Assembly: GCF_015207285.1 (NCBI RefSeq)
Contig: NZ_JADEXD010000019.1
Coordinates: 1-53,169 of the forward strand
Direction: 5' to 3'
Source of the DNA: Tychonema sp. LEGE 07203
GTDB taxonomy: Bacteria; Cyanobacteriota; Cyanobacteriia; Cyanobacteriales; Microcoleaceae
DNA: 53,169 nucleotides
Part shown: positions 26,141-35,343 of the stretch, one piece after another
How the letters are laid out: every line of letters starts with the position of its first letter
How positions within the stretch are numbered: the stretch's first letter is position 1
Notes under the pieces: generated by a model
What the model was told of the DNA's origin: nothing
The model's input: the letters and a program-made list of their open reading frames with translations, nothing else
Database searches by the model: none
Program-made: the position numbers and the translations under genes

Positions 26141-26298
26141 ATCGACTTCACAGATTAATCTGGGGGCTTTAACCAATTTCTAAGCTTTTTGGCTTTCGGC
26201 AACAGAATTCAGCAGATTGTATTCGTTTTTGTGTGAGGTCAAACCGCAGAGTAAAAAACGCAGTTAACTACTCTAATTTTACCTTTACAGTTGCTGTT

Positions 26299-27360
26299 TT
26301 ATCCAGCCAAAGTTGGACGAATAGCAAACATCAAAGGTCTGGCATCGAAGTTTTGGAATTTAACTTCTAGGGCATAAGTCTTGTCAGGTTGCGGGTCAAA
26401 CAACTCCACACTTAAATGCCCGGAATTCGGACGCTGTGCAGTTGCTTCGGCATCTCCTCCCTTGAGTTCCAAACTTCCTCCCCCTGGAAATTCGCACTCA
26501 ACTCTCAAACACGGTCTTGGTGGTTCTGTATTGCGGTTCGACAGGTATTGAGCCTGCAGATTCAGGGAACCCAAAGCAGTCAGCCACTCCCGCGAAACAG
26601 GGGGCTGGTTTACAGGACAATTCAAAGTTAGAGACTCAATGATTTCTCGGGCGGCCAACAACGACATTAGCATTTGTTGATCGGTAGTTGCCTCGGAGTA
26701 ATTCGGTAAATCTTCTACTTCTAAACCTGTAATTCCCCTGGTAGCACCTCTGAGTACGAAGCCAGCTAACTGGTTGAGTTCCTCAGACTGCCCCGGAAAC
26801 AAGCTATTTACAGCGCGAACTAACTTCGAGCCTTCCCGCAGCGACGACATTACCAGTTCCTGACAAGGTTCTAGCAGTTGAGCAAAAACCCCTTGGGCGA
26901 TCGGAATTGGCAGGCGACCCCATCTAATATTTTGTAGTTGGGGAGTCCAGAGGTGCAGGGGGGGAACCCATTGGGGGACTGCATCGTCTGGATAGTCGTA
27001 GTCGTAGCTTTTGAGTTCTGTTTCCCAGGGGAACAGCGGCGGGTTCGATTCAATTTCGGCTCTAAGCCTCTCTTTTAACAAGGTCTGAAAACGGTCTTGC
27101 ACGGTCGGTATTTCTCCAATAGTCAGGGGTTGTGCGGGTGCATTGTGCGCCCCGGCTTGATAATAGAGCGGGTCTGGTTCGTCCCATTCCCAGTATTCCA
27201 CCCCGGAATTCTCTTCTGTGTCGTCCCACTCTTCTGAGGGAGGGGGTTCAGAGAGATTTTCCCGATCTTCGCTAGAGGCATTCGGGATCGGCGCCTGTAA
27301 GATCCAGTCTAAAAAATGGCGCTCGAAAGCCTCTGCATCCCTGTTCGTTTCGTTATTCAT
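26299..27360 (-). CDS. patU: PatU-like protein
   Basis: This 353-residue protein immediately follows hetZ and resembles PatU, a heterocyst-pattern protein of Nostoc/Anabaena, where the gene is split into patU5 and patU3. Here it appears as a single gene. The N-terminal ~80 residues are very acidic (EEWDDTEENSGVEYWEWDE). The C-terminal part has an Ig-like or beta-rich look (CLRVECEFPGG...SVELFDPQPDKTY) and ends near LMFAIRP. I start at ATG 27360, which overlaps the hetZ stop by 8 bases; the longer frame starting at 27411 lies inside hetZ. The overlap indicates coupled translation. Assignment rests on position plus remembered sequence resemblance. Confidence 0.75.
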   Translation of the reverse strand: MNNETNRDAEAFERHFLDWILQAPIPNASSEDRENLSEPPPSEEWDDTEENSGVEYWEWDEPDPLYYQAGAHNAPAQPLTIGEIPTVQDRFQTLLKERLRAEIESNPPLFPWETELKSYDYDYPDDAVPQWVPPLHLWTPQLQNIRWGRLPIPIAQGVFAQLLEPCQELVMSSLREGSKLVRAVNSLFPGQSEELNQLAGFVLRGATRGITGLEVEDLPNYSEATTDQQMLMSLLAAREIIESLTLNCPVNQPPVSREWLTALGSLNLQAQYLSNRNTEPPRPCLRVECEFPGGGSLELKGGDAEATAQRPNSGHLSVELFDPQPDKTYALEVKFQNFDARPLMFAIRPTLAG

Positions 27361-28534
27361 CAGTAGATGCCCCTTCTCCGGAATCTGAACGATTTCGCAA
27401 TTCCCAGGCAAGTTCCAGCAATTTAAACCACCGTTTCTGTACCTGGGCTACCGTGCTGCCGAGGCTTTGCGCGATCGCTGACTCTGACAGACCCTGTTGT
27501 TTCAACTTTAGCAAACGCTGTCCCTCTGGACCAATTTGTTCGCCAAAGGACTGCCACTGAGAAGGCAGCAAACCTAAATTTTTGTCTAAGTCTGCTTCCA
27601 GCCACTGGTGAACGAGTTCCCAGCGGTGCGACATGGCGAACCTGAGCAAGTGGTACTTGAAGCGCTGCTGCAAATAGTCTCTTTGGCGCGGAGTTATGCC
27701 TAGGATGGACTCTATTTCATTGGTGGGCAAGTCTTGCAAGCGCAGCACGAAGTAATCGGCGCATTCTTCTTGGTTGCGCTCTTTCAAATAAGCGACTAAT
27801 TCGTCAATTACGTTTTGCCGCAGAGATTCTGACTCGTCGCCTTGGGGGCGAATTGCAGATGAACCGTGTCCGGCCATCGCTTCCCGCACGGAGTGTACTG
27901 AGGTGTCGTTCCAAGTTTGGTCGGAATCCCAAGCCCCTCCGTCGGCGGCTTGTTCCATATCTACAGAGGTTTCTTTGGGCTGCTGTTGGGAAAAGGTTTG
28001 GGCCCGTAAAATAATTAGTTGCTGGCTGCGGTTTCTGGGTAAGGGAATGCGCCGCTTGCCGAAGCGCTCTACAAAGGCCATGTACTCTGCTAGTTCTAAG
28101 CGAGTGCGGGGACTGTAGGTGGGCGGTAGTTGGGTTTCGCGCCGGAATGCTTTTAAGGCTTCGAGATAAAATCCTTGCAAGAAATCTTTGATCAGTTCTA
28201 TTCGCGCTTGATAGCTAGACTGCACTTGGGGAGGGGTGATGTAGCGATAGACGATCGCGCTGAGGGTGCTTTGCAATTCTACTCGCCCGGGCACGGAGCC
28301 TAAATTGTAGTAGTGGAGGCATTGTTGCAAGCGGTGCCGGGCGAGGCCCTCGGCTGCACCTTCTATGTCTCCGGAGTCTTGAATCCGCTGGCTTTCTGTG
28401 CATATCCTGGTGACTTCTGCTGCGAGTCGCCCTGCTACATCTTGGTAGTTCTGCTCAGACGCGCGAGTGGACTTTTTGAGTTCGTCTAACAGCAGTTGAA
28501 ATATGGTTTCCACGCTCTGGCAGATTTCCCGCAT
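27353..28534 (-). CDS. hetZ: HetZ-family heterocyst-development regulator
   Basis: This 393-residue protein matches HetZ, a DNA-binding regulator needed for early heterocyst differentiation in Anabaena. Close to the family are SVDMEQAADGG, LRLQDLPTNEIESILG, TPRQRDYLQQRFKYHLLRFA and HRWELVHQWLEA, and the C-terminal VQKRWFKLLELAWELRN. Its length is near the ~400 residues of Anabaena HetZ. It overlaps patU by 8 bases and is divergent from a conserved hypothetical. HetZ and PatU homologues are known from filamentous cyanobacteria that do not form heterocysts, and no other het gene occurs here, so its role may be in filament or cell-type control rather than nitrogen fixation. Confidence 0.85.
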   Translation of the reverse strand: MREICQSVETIFQLLLDELKKSTRASEQNYQDVAGRLAAEVTRICTESQRIQDSGDIEGAAEGLARHRLQQCLHYYNLGSVPGRVELQSTLSAIVYRYITPPQVQSSYQARIELIKDFLQGFYLEALKAFRRETQLPPTYSPRTRLELAEYMAFVERFGKRRIPLPRNRSQQLIILRAQTFSQQQPKETSVDMEQAADGGAWDSDQTWNDTSVHSVREAMAGHGSSAIRPQGDESESLRQNVIDELVAYLKERNQEECADYFVLRLQDLPTNEIESILGITPRQRDYLQQRFKYHLLRFAMSHRWELVHQWLEADLDKNLGLLPSQWQSFGEQIGPEGQRLLKLKQQGLSESAIAQSLGSTVAQVQKRWFKLLELAWELRNRSDSGEGASTDE

Positions 28535-28685
28535 GATGGTTTACAGCTAACAATGAAACTAGCACATCCTGGGACTTTATATTTGAGATTTTACATTTTA
28601 TAGCCGGCAGCGCCCGGTATCACATACTTGGACGCGCACCTGTTACCCTGAAATTCTGAAGCTCAAATCTCCAATTAACTGACTG

Positions 28686-29171
28686 ATGGATTTAGACCAA
28701 CAGATTCAAGCACTGATCGAAAAAGCTCCGCCCGACGGTTCGACGCCACAAATCTTAAAGGCGATCGCCCCGGCGCTGATTTTAATTGCCCAACAGCTAC
28801 AGCACCTCGAATACTCGATCCTGCAGGCGGTAGACGAAAGCTGGGCGATCGTGGTTTTGAGCAATCTCAAGCAACCGGGACGACAGAAGAAGGTGATTTA
28901 TGCTTTTCCCACTCTTCAAGATGCGTCCTCTGCTGCGGCGGTTGCGGCCGATCGCGTCAGACCGGTGCTTTTGCCTGTGACTCACATTTTATTTCAGACG
29001 ATCGCCCTCGAAGGTCTAGACAGCATTGTTTTTTTTGAAAATCCCGGCAATCAGGAAGTCGGGACGGAAATCCCTCGCCAGCAAGTGCAGGAATTAATTA
29101 GCGTTTATTTGCAACAGTACCGATCGGCTTTACAGTCAAATTCTAGCAATCTCCCCCCGGATATCGCATAG
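28686..29171 (+). CDS. Conserved hypothetical protein divergent from hetZ
   Basis: This 161-residue soluble protein has no signal peptide, membrane helix or motif I recognise. It has an N-terminal helical region (LDQQIQALIEKAPPDG...LILIAQQLQHLEY) and a mixed alpha/beta middle (WAIVVLSNLKQPGRQKKVIYAF) with a GLDSIVFFENPG segment. The C-terminal half ends in a helix (QELISVYLQQYRSAL). Codon use is in line with neighbours, and it starts 151 bases from the divergent hetZ start. It could be a regulator linked to hetZ-patU, but there is no direct evidence. Confidence 0.7.
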   Translation: MDLDQQIQALIEKAPPDGSTPQILKAIAPALILIAQQLQHLEYSILQAVDESWAIVVLSNLKQPGRQKKVIYAFPTLQDASSAAAVAADRVRPVLLPVTHILFQTIALEGLDSIVFFENPGNQEVGTEIPRQQVQELISVYLQQYRSALQSNSSNLPPDIA

Positions 29172-29235
29172 TTAGAAATTGGAAATTGGGAGTTGGGAAT
29201 TGGGACTTGGAAATTGGGAATTGGCAGCCCCAAGC
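29172..29235. repeat. TTGGGAA-type heptamer tract
   Basis: A stretch of near-7-bp units (GAAATTG, GGAGTTG, GGAATTG, GGACTTG) fills the short gap between the hypothetical gene and the convergent solanesyl diphosphate synthase. Related tracts lie at 23386-23416 and about 42815-42855. Confidence 0.6.
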
Positions 29236-29286
29236 TGGTAACTAATAACCAGTTCCTTCTTCCTTATTCCTTCTTCCTTCTTCCTG

Positions 29287-30258
29287 CTAATAAAGTCGGC
29301 TCAAAACGTAATCTGCTAAATCTATCAAAGCTTGGCGGGACTCTGAATGGGGCAGCGCTGTCAAGTATTCGACAGCTTTCTGTGCGTGATTTGTTGCTAT
29401 TTCTCGCGATCGCTCTATGCCTTGAGAATCTGCTACCAGTGCCAGAGCCTGTTCTATATCTCCTTCTTGAGCGAACTCGCGTTCTATGAGAACTTCCAAA
29501 TAAGGCTTTTCTTCTAGGGCAAATAGCGCTGGCGCTGTCAGATTTCCGCCGATCAGATCCGAGCCTGCGGGTTTCCCCAAAGTTTCTGTTGAAGCGGTGA
29601 AATCTAATATATCATCTACTATTTGGAATGCCAAACCAATGTGGCGACCGTAGTTGTACAAATCTTCGGCTATTTCCGCTGAAACCTCGCTCAAACATCC
29701 GGCTGCTTTGGAACTGTTGGCAATTAAAGATGCTGTTTTGTAGTAACTTTTTTCGAGGTACGCTTCGATCGACAAACTGGTGTCAAATCCATTTAGTCCC
29801 TGTTGAATTTCCCCCTCTGCTAAATCCATAATCACTTCCGAAAGCAGTTTGACTACTGGCAGGTTGTCCAGATTTGCCAAATGCCAGCTCGATTGAGCAA
29901 ACAGAAAATCTCCCGCCAATACTGCCACTCGGTTGTTAAACCGGCTGTGTACCGTCGGTACTCCCCGTCGCAGGTCTGACTCGTCTACCACGTCGTCGTG
30001 AACTAGACTGGCTGTGTGGATCATTTCGGTGATTTCCGCGAGGCGGCGGTGTTTTTCTGTGATTGCACCATCGGGCATAGTTGCCCGGGCCATCAACAAG
30101 ACTATTGCGGGTCTCACCCGTTTTCCCTTTGTGCCGAATAAGTATTCTGCAGCCGCGTACAAGATGGGATGACGGGCACCCACTAACTGTTTTAAGTTTT
30201 CTGTCAACAGTCGCAGGTCTTCTTCAACCGAGGAAAATAGGACAGTGCTAGAGATCAT
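29287..30258 (-). CDS. sds: Solanesyl (all-trans polyprenyl) diphosphate synthase
   Basis: This 323-residue trans-prenyltransferase extends allylic diphosphates with isopentenyl diphosphate to a long chain (C45 in cyanobacteria) used as the plastoquinone side chain. The first aspartate-rich motif is DDVVD at residues 88-92, followed by ESDLRRG, and the second is DDILD at 215-219. GTKGKRVRP near residue 42 is the allylic-substrate region. Small residues before the first motif (HTASLVHDD) and the length fit the long-chain (sps/preA-like) group rather than geranylgeranyl synthase. Chain length is inferred. Start ATG is at 30258. The gene may be monocistronic, as the neighbours are on the opposite strand. 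Confidence 0.92.
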   Translation of the reverse strand: MISSTVLFSSVEEDLRLLTENLKQLVGARHPILYAAAEYLFGTKGKRVRPAIVLLMARATMPDGAITEKHRRLAEITEMIHTASLVHDDVVDESDLRRGVPTVHSRFNNRVAVLAGDFLFAQSSWHLANLDNLPVVKLLSEVIMDLAEGEIQQGLNGFDTSLSIEAYLEKSYYKTASLIANSSKAAGCLSEVSAEIAEDLYNYGRHIGLAFQIVDDILDFTASTETLGKPAGSDLIGGNLTAPALFALEEKPYLEVLIEREFAQEGDIEQALALVADSQGIERSREIATNHAQKAVEYLTALPHSESRQALIDLADYVLSRLY

Positions 30259-31047
30259 GGATACGCCGACTCAAGCCGTAAAGTAACAAAATTTTACAAA
30301 TCATATCTTTATTTTAAGGTAATTCTCTGCAATAGGGAAGAGAAATTTAAGCGATCGGCACTGATTTGTCATCTGCAGCCCGATCGGAGTCACCCGACTA
30401 GCTGCAGCGAGTAGCCTGCCGCCAGAACACTTACCCCTATTGTATCGAATTGTTAAGCACACTGCCCAGAAATCTGTAAATCCCAGAAACCCTGTGCTAT
30501 TATAGGTATTAAGGATTTAAACAATTCTATACATTAAGTACGGGCTGCAGTCGATCCAGGCTGGCAAGTAGCTTTCAGATTCCTGTAATAGTTTCGCAGA
30601 GCCAGCCTGATTGGTCCGATCGCAGCAAAGATTTCTGGGACAGATTTTTAGTTCATTGCGACTAAGAATTTTCAGAAGTTAAGAATAGCGCATATTGTGC
30701 GCGGTAGCTCAAAGTAGCTAAAGTGGATGGTTTTACGCTGTTTAAGCATCTGTAAAGCAGTAAATCATTATTGACCCCGCCGAAAAACGGAAGCCTCCGC
30801 AGGGCTGTCGTGGAGATCCCAAAATTTTAGACTCCCGTTCCTGCTCCCAGATTCATCTGTGAGTGAATCTAAAATCTAAAATAGAAAATTTCAAATCGAC
30901 AGACCGGGAACGCCTAAATCTTCCCGCAGGTTTGATATAGAAAAGCAGTCTTCAGAACCAAGGCATTCATTGTCTTGGGTGCTGACTTAATGTCGTAGGT
31001 ATTGAAAATGTCCTTCTCCTCCTCGTCCTTGACTTTTGGTTATCATT
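30259..31047. other. 790-bp gene-free region with a hairpin
   Basis: No gene is found. Between 30505 and 30540 there are AT-rich -10-like boxes (TATTAT near 30500, TATACAT near 30530). At 30557-30609 a perfect 9-bp stem forms between CAGGCTGGC and GCCAGCCTG across a 35-base loop. The mix of promoter-like boxes and stems makes a small noncoding RNA plausible, but I cannot match it to 6S RNA, tmRNA or RNase P. A second small stem (GATTCA/TGAATC) occurs at about 30850-30870. Confidence 0.35.
30557..30609 (+). ncRNA. Candidate structured RNA element (low confidence)
   Basis: CAGGCTGGC (30557-30565) and GCCAGCCTG (30601-30609) are perfectly complementary. A promoter-like TATACAT lies about 25 bases upstream. 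The family is not recognised. It may be only a palindrome. Confidence 0.2.
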
Positions 31048-31167
31048 ATGGATTATCGCGATATTCCTCTCATTATTCCGATTCTGGCCGCCGGCTATGT
31101 AATGACTATTTATGTAGTGCTGATGTTGGCCGAACGCAGCTCTAAAATAACTCGATTGGGCGAGTAG
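31048..31167 (+). CDS. 39-residue single-helix membrane protein
   Basis: A short frame encodes MDYRDIPLIIPILAAGYVMT, then a hydrophobic IYVVLMLAER and a basic tail SSKITRLGE, forming one membrane helix. An opening MD-R and a single helix are reminiscent of low-mass photosystem subunits such as PsbY, but the resemblance is weak. A near-perfect 12-bp stem lies 70-106 bases after its stop (31235-31273), which supports a small monocistronic gene. No good Shine-Dalgarno sequence is visible. Function unknown; it could also be a chance frame. Confidence 0.5.
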   Translation: MDYRDIPLIIPILAAGYVMTIYVVLMLAERSSKITRLGE

Positions 31168-31234
31168 TGCAGCGATCGCCCAAGCCGACCGTTGAGTAAT
31201 GGGCTACTGGCTCTGAATTCAGAATATTCAATAA

Positions 31235-31273
31235 TAACCCTGTCTTGAATGCTAGCGCACAAAGGCAGGGTTA
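31235..31273 (+). terminator. Hairpin after the 39-residue ORF
   Basis: TAACCCTGTCTT (31235-31246) pairs with AAGGCAGGGTTA (31262-31273), a 12-bp stem with one G-U pair and a 15-base loop. It is followed by TAGCGTTTG, without a strong T-run. Confidence 0.55.
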
Positions 31274-32333
31274 TAGCGTTTGAGATAATATTTAATATTT
31301 GAGACTGAAGAATTGGGCGCGCGCGATCGAGCGGTTTGGATTGCGGGCGTGCCGCTGCATGGTTTTTGGGAACTAGGTTGATGATTGAGAATTGCCGGCA
31401 CCCCGATTTTGTGAGGTACGAGTTACTGGCAAATCTGAGAATATTTGTGGCGACACCTGCTCCCAGGTATCAATAGTTACACTGATTTCAAAGCAAATCC
31501 TTGACAATTTCCTTAACCTGCACCCTAAGATTCAGCAGCTATGCTCCACTTTCCCGGCTATAAAATTTTCAGGAAAATCTCTGAAAGCGATTTCTAGGGT
31601 TCCTCTCATATTTGTAAAAACACTTCTTTCTTCCTCCTGTCTCCTGTCTCCTGTCTCCTTCTTTCTGTCTCCAATTTTGGGCTGGGCTGCTTTCCGACAG
31701 AGATGCTCCCAGATGCGTTTACCCTGTCGGTAAAACGACGTTTACTGTGTCAATTACGATCGCCATTTAGCTTGCAATCCTAAATCATTCACAAAATTTG
31801 TAGGGTAGTGCTAAGAGTGCTTACTATCGATCGGGGGTTCTTAAATGGGTGGGAATAACCCTACAATAAACTATACAAATGATGCGACAATTGCCCTATT
31901 ATGCTAAAAAATTATACCGATGCGCGACTAAAAACACCACCCTAGACAGATGTTATATCAATCCCGGCTGCAGTTTTAGGTAATTTTTGAGTGTTGACTG
32001 TTGACTCGAAAGGTGTTCGACATTTGAACAATACCCGTGCAACCGAAAACGATGTCATATTGTTCAATTCTTGAATTTAAAATTTAAAATTTAAAATGGT
32101 ATTAGACAGATGTCAAAATTCAAGCGCGATGGGGTGTCGCCATTGTCAAATTTTAAATCTAAAATGGTATTAATTGCCAGTTCCGAGTCACGCCCCCTTG
32201 ATAATTAGGCGGCTGCAACCGCCTCTAGACCAACTTTCGCCTGCCCGAACTGGCTAAGAAATAAAGGGAATATTTAACCCAATTTGGGTATTAATTGCCG
32301 ATTTTGCCTACATTTCTCTCTCTTGATTTGCCC
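31274..32333. other. 1.06-kb gene-free region with several repeats
   Basis: A 113-codon open frame (31392-31733) crosses repeat DNA and is not called. The region holds CTCCTGT heptamers (31633-31660), a 9-bp inverted repeat TTGTAGGGT/ACCCTACAA (31798-31806 and 31858-31866), GTTGACT heptamers (31990-32005), a partial GTGCAACCGAAAACGATG dispersed-repeat copy (32036-32053), and AATTTAAAAT repeats with TAAAATGGTATTA occurring twice (32091, 32160). The region immediately before the CBS kinase shows nothing recognisable. Confidence 0.5.
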
Positions 32334-34877
32334 ATGTCAACCACAGTTTATGATAGCCAAAACTTGCTAGAACAGGCGATCGACCTCAAACCGCCGGTGC
32401 TGCCTCCAGATACACCGTTAAAAGTTGCGCTCGCCGCGATGACTCAGGCGAGCGCCAGTTGCGTTTTAATCGCGTTTGAGCGGCAACCGATCGGGATTTT
32501 GACTGAGCGCGATGTTGTCAAAATAACTGCTAGCGAAATACCCCTAGCAGGGCTGACAATTGCTGAGGTAATGACGCAAAATCCGATCGCCCTGAACATC
32601 GATAAAGTCGGGAATATCTTTAAGGTATTGGGCATATTGCGAGCGGCAAAAATCCGTCACTTGCCCCTCACAGACGCCAGCGGAAACTTGCTCGGTGTCA
32701 TCACCTCAGAAAGCATCCGTCAAATCCTGAAACCAAGCGACTTGCTGCAAATGCGGCGCGCCCGAGAAATCATGACCGCCGAAGTAATAGTTGCCTCAAC
32801 TAAAACCTCAGTTTTAGAAGTCGCAAAACAGATGGCAGCCCAGGGCAAAAGCTGCACAGTCATTTGCAATCAGGGCGACAACAAAAATCAGAAACCAGTA
32901 GGCATAATTACAGAACGCGACATTGTTAAATTCCAAGCTGCCCGACTCGATTTTGCAAGCACGACTGCCGCCGCCGTCATGAGTTTTCCCCTGATACCTT
33001 TGCAGGTAAAAGCCACATTGTGGCAGGCTCACCAGTTCATGCAGCAGCACCGCATCCGGCGCTTGGTGGTAGTGGACGAAGCAGGATATTTAGCCGGAAT
33101 TGTCACCCAAAGTACGCTGCTGCAGGTCTTAGATCCGGTAGAAATGCACGCGAATGTCGAGCTTTTGCAGGAAACAGTTGCCGAAAAAATTCAGGAGTTA
33201 AAAGAAGTGAACAAACAATTGCAAAAAGAAGCGCTTCGGAGAAGCGAAGTAGAGGAACAATTGCGACTTTTAAATGAAAATTTAGAAGAACAAATTAAAC
33301 AGCGAACTTTAGAATTAATTAACGCTAACAGTCAGTTAAAGCAGGAAATACAAGACCGCGCCACCGCTGAAGCTGAAGTCCGCCGCCTCAACACCGAACT
33401 CGAACAGCGAGTGCAAGAGCGCACTGTTCAACTAGCAGCCAGCAACGAAGAATTGCAGCAAGAAATTAGCGGCCGGAAATTGCTAGAAGAAAAATTGCAC
33501 TTTTCCGAAAGCAAAGTTCGGGGAGTTTTTGAAGCAATGACAGACATAGTTCTCGTACTCAATACTCAGGGAAACATAGAAGTTTTGCCTACCAATTCAG
33601 CAGCATTTTCCGAACCAGATTGCGATACAGTCAGCTTGACGATAGAACGTTTTTTTGACGACGACAACCCCGATGATTGGTGGAGTATAGTCAAGCAAGT
33701 ATTAGACACGAAACAAATGATAAATTTGGACTATAAATTAACATTTAACGATCGCGAAATTTGGTTTTCCGCCTGCATCTCTTTGTTCTCAAAAGATGCA
33801 GTGATTTGGGTTGCCCGCAACATCAGCGACCGCAAACTAGCAGAGTCGGCGCTGTCCCAAAAAAATGCGGAATTAGCTCACACCCTCCAAGAACTAAAGC
33901 ACACTCAAAAAGAACTGATTCAATCAGAAAAAATGGCAGCTCTCGGACAGTTAATTGCCGGAGTTGCTCACGAAATCAATTCTCCCTTGGGGGCCATTCG
34001 CTCCTCGGTGCAGAACATCGCCGATTTCTGGGCCAAACAATTGGAGCATTTGCCGAGATTTTTCCAGCAACTATCCCCGGAACGGCTGCAGGATTTTTTA
34101 GCGCTGCTGCACGCATCAAGCGAGGAAACAGACACCTTATCTAATAAAGAAAAACGTCAGTTAAAAAAACTTTTGCAGCGGCAATTAGAATCAGAAGGAA
34201 TTGACGACGCAGACAGCCTTGCCTGTACCTTGTTAGATATTGGGATTTGCCATAACGTAGAACCTTTTTTACCTTTGTTGAAAAACAGCAAAAATCGAAA
34301 TGTTTTACATACTGCCTACGAATTTGCCATGCTGCAAAAAAGCACTAAAAATATTGCTACTGCGACAGATAGAGCTGCCAAAATCGTTTTTGCTTTAAAA
34401 AGCTACTCTCGTTACGACCAGTCTGGCTCCAAGACAATCGCAAATATTACTGACGGGATTAATACCGTTTTAACGCTTTACCACTACCAAATCAAACACG
34501 GTGTGGAAGTAGTCAGAAACTATGGTACTGATTTGCCCTCTATGCTATGCTATCCTGATGAACTAAATCAAGTTTGGACAAATTTGCTTCACAATGCTTT
34601 ACAAGCGATGGGCAACAAAGGAGTGTTGAAAATTGATGTCAAACACCAAGATAACTCAATATCAGTCTGTATTACCGACAGCGGCCCCGGCATTCCTCCA
34701 GAGATTTTACCAAGAATTTTTGAGCCTTTTTTCACGACTAAACCTGCTGGAGAAGGCAGCGGTTTGGGATTGGATATAGTTCACAAGATTATTGAAAAAC
34801 ACCAAGGTAAAATCCAAGTAGAAAGCGTGCCGGGTAAAACCAAGTTTATTGTGTCTTTGCCTGTCGAAATCACTTAG
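32334..34877 (+). CDS. CBS-domain sensor histidine kinase (CBS x4-coiled coil-PAS-HisKA-HATPase)
   Basis: This 847-residue protein begins with four CBS motifs in two pairs (about 17-135 and 145-270), including PIGILTERDVV and PVGIITERDIV. CBS pairs commonly bind adenine nucleotides. A long coiled coil (about 275-400) and a PAS-like domain (about 405-510) follow. The HisKA His is His546 in VAHEINSPLGA. Before the HATPase (N box, DSGPGIPPE, GSGLGLDIVHKI) there is an ~100-residue helical insertion (LSNKEKRQLKKLLQRQLE...ALKSYSRYD) also known from other large cyanobacterial kinases. I use ATG 32334; a TTG at 32295 is in frame. It leads an operon with two downstream regulators. A nucleotide or energy signal is plausible but inferred. 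Confidence 0.9.
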   Translation: MSTTVYDSQNLLEQAIDLKPPVLPPDTPLKVALAAMTQASASCVLIAFERQPIGILTERDVVKITASEIPLAGLTIAEVMTQNPIALNIDKVGNIFKVLGILRAAKIRHLPLTDASGNLLGVITSESIRQILKPSDLLQMRRAREIMTAEVIVASTKTSVLEVAKQMAAQGKSCTVICNQGDNKNQKPVGIITERDIVKFQAARLDFASTTAAAVMSFPLIPLQVKATLWQAHQFMQQHRIRRLVVVDEAGYLAGIVTQSTLLQVLDPVEMHANVELLQETVAEKIQELKEVNKQLQKEALRRSEVEEQLRLLNENLEEQIKQRTLELINANSQLKQEIQDRATAEAEVRRLNTELEQRVQERTVQLAASNEELQQEISGRKLLEEKLHFSESKVRGVFEAMTDIVLVLNTQGNIEVLPTNSAAFSEPDCDTVSLTIERFFDDDNPDDWWSIVKQVLDTKQMINLDYKLTFNDREIWFSACISLFSKDAVIWVARNISDRKLAESALSQKNAELAHTLQELKHTQKELIQSEKMAALGQLIAGVAHEINSPLGAIRSSVQNIADFWAKQLEHLPRFFQQLSPERLQDFLALLHASSEETDTLSNKEKRQLKKLLQRQLESEGIDDADSLACTLLDIGICHNVEPFLPLLKNSKNRNVLHTAYEFAMLQKSTKNIATATDRAAKIVFALKSYSRYDQSGSKTIANITDGINTVLTLYHYQIKHGVEVVRNYGTDLPSMLCYPDELNQVWTNLLHNALQAMGNKGVLKIDVKHQDNSISVCITDSGPGIPPEILPRIFEPFFTTKPAGEGSGLGLDIVHKIIEKHQGKIQVESVPGKTKFIVSLPVEIT

Positions 34878-34944
34878 GCAATTAAAAATAAAAACTGGGT
34901 GCAATCTCCCTCCCAATTTGAAATTCAAAGATGAGTAAAAATTT

Positions 34945-35343
34945 ATGTCCAAACCAGTAATTCTGTGCGTTGACGATGAAGTTGTAGTTTTAAACAGTTT
35001 GAAAATCCAACTTAAAAAAGAATTTGGCGATGCTTACCTGTATGAAGTAGCAGAAAATGCTGATGAAGCTCTGGAAATTATCGAAGAGCTTAAACAAGAG
35101 GATGAAAGCGAGATTTTGGTCATAGTATCGGACTGGTTAATGCCCGGTATTAAAGGAGATGAGTTTTTGATATTGGTTCATCAAAAATATCCCCAAATTG
35201 TGAAGGTCATGCTGACAGGTCAAGCCGATGAAATGGCAATAAAACGGGTGAAAGAGCAAGCAAACTTGCACCGCTGTTTGTACAAGCCGTGGGATGGCAA
35301 TGAATTAGTAGAAACTATTAAATCTGGTTTGGGAAAAGTATGA
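34945..35343 (+). CDS. Single-domain response regulator
   Basis: This 132-residue receiver has VDDE, the phosphoacceptor Asp in VIVSDWLMPG, Thr in MLTGQAD and Lys in LYKPWD. The KPW ending is typical of the receiver class often linked to hybrid kinases in cyanobacteria. It resembles the N-terminal receiver of the next gene (shared VDDE, SDxLMP, MLTGQAD, KPW), so the two probably arose by tandem duplication. It lies 67 bases after the CBS kinase and overlaps the next start by 4 bases, suggesting one operon. It likely accepts phosphate from the CBS kinase or from the hybrid kinase. Confidence 0.92.
   Translation: MSKPVILCVDDEVVVLNSLKIQLKKEFGDAYLYEVAENADEALEIIEELKQEDESEILVIVSDWLMPGIKGDEFLILVHQKYPQIVKVMLTGQADEMAIKRVKEQANLHRCLYKPWDGNELVETIKSGLGKV

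Noticed and set aside
31392..31733. 113-codon open frame in the 1-kb spacer
   Set aside because: It crosses CTCCTGT heptamers and has no recognisable feature.
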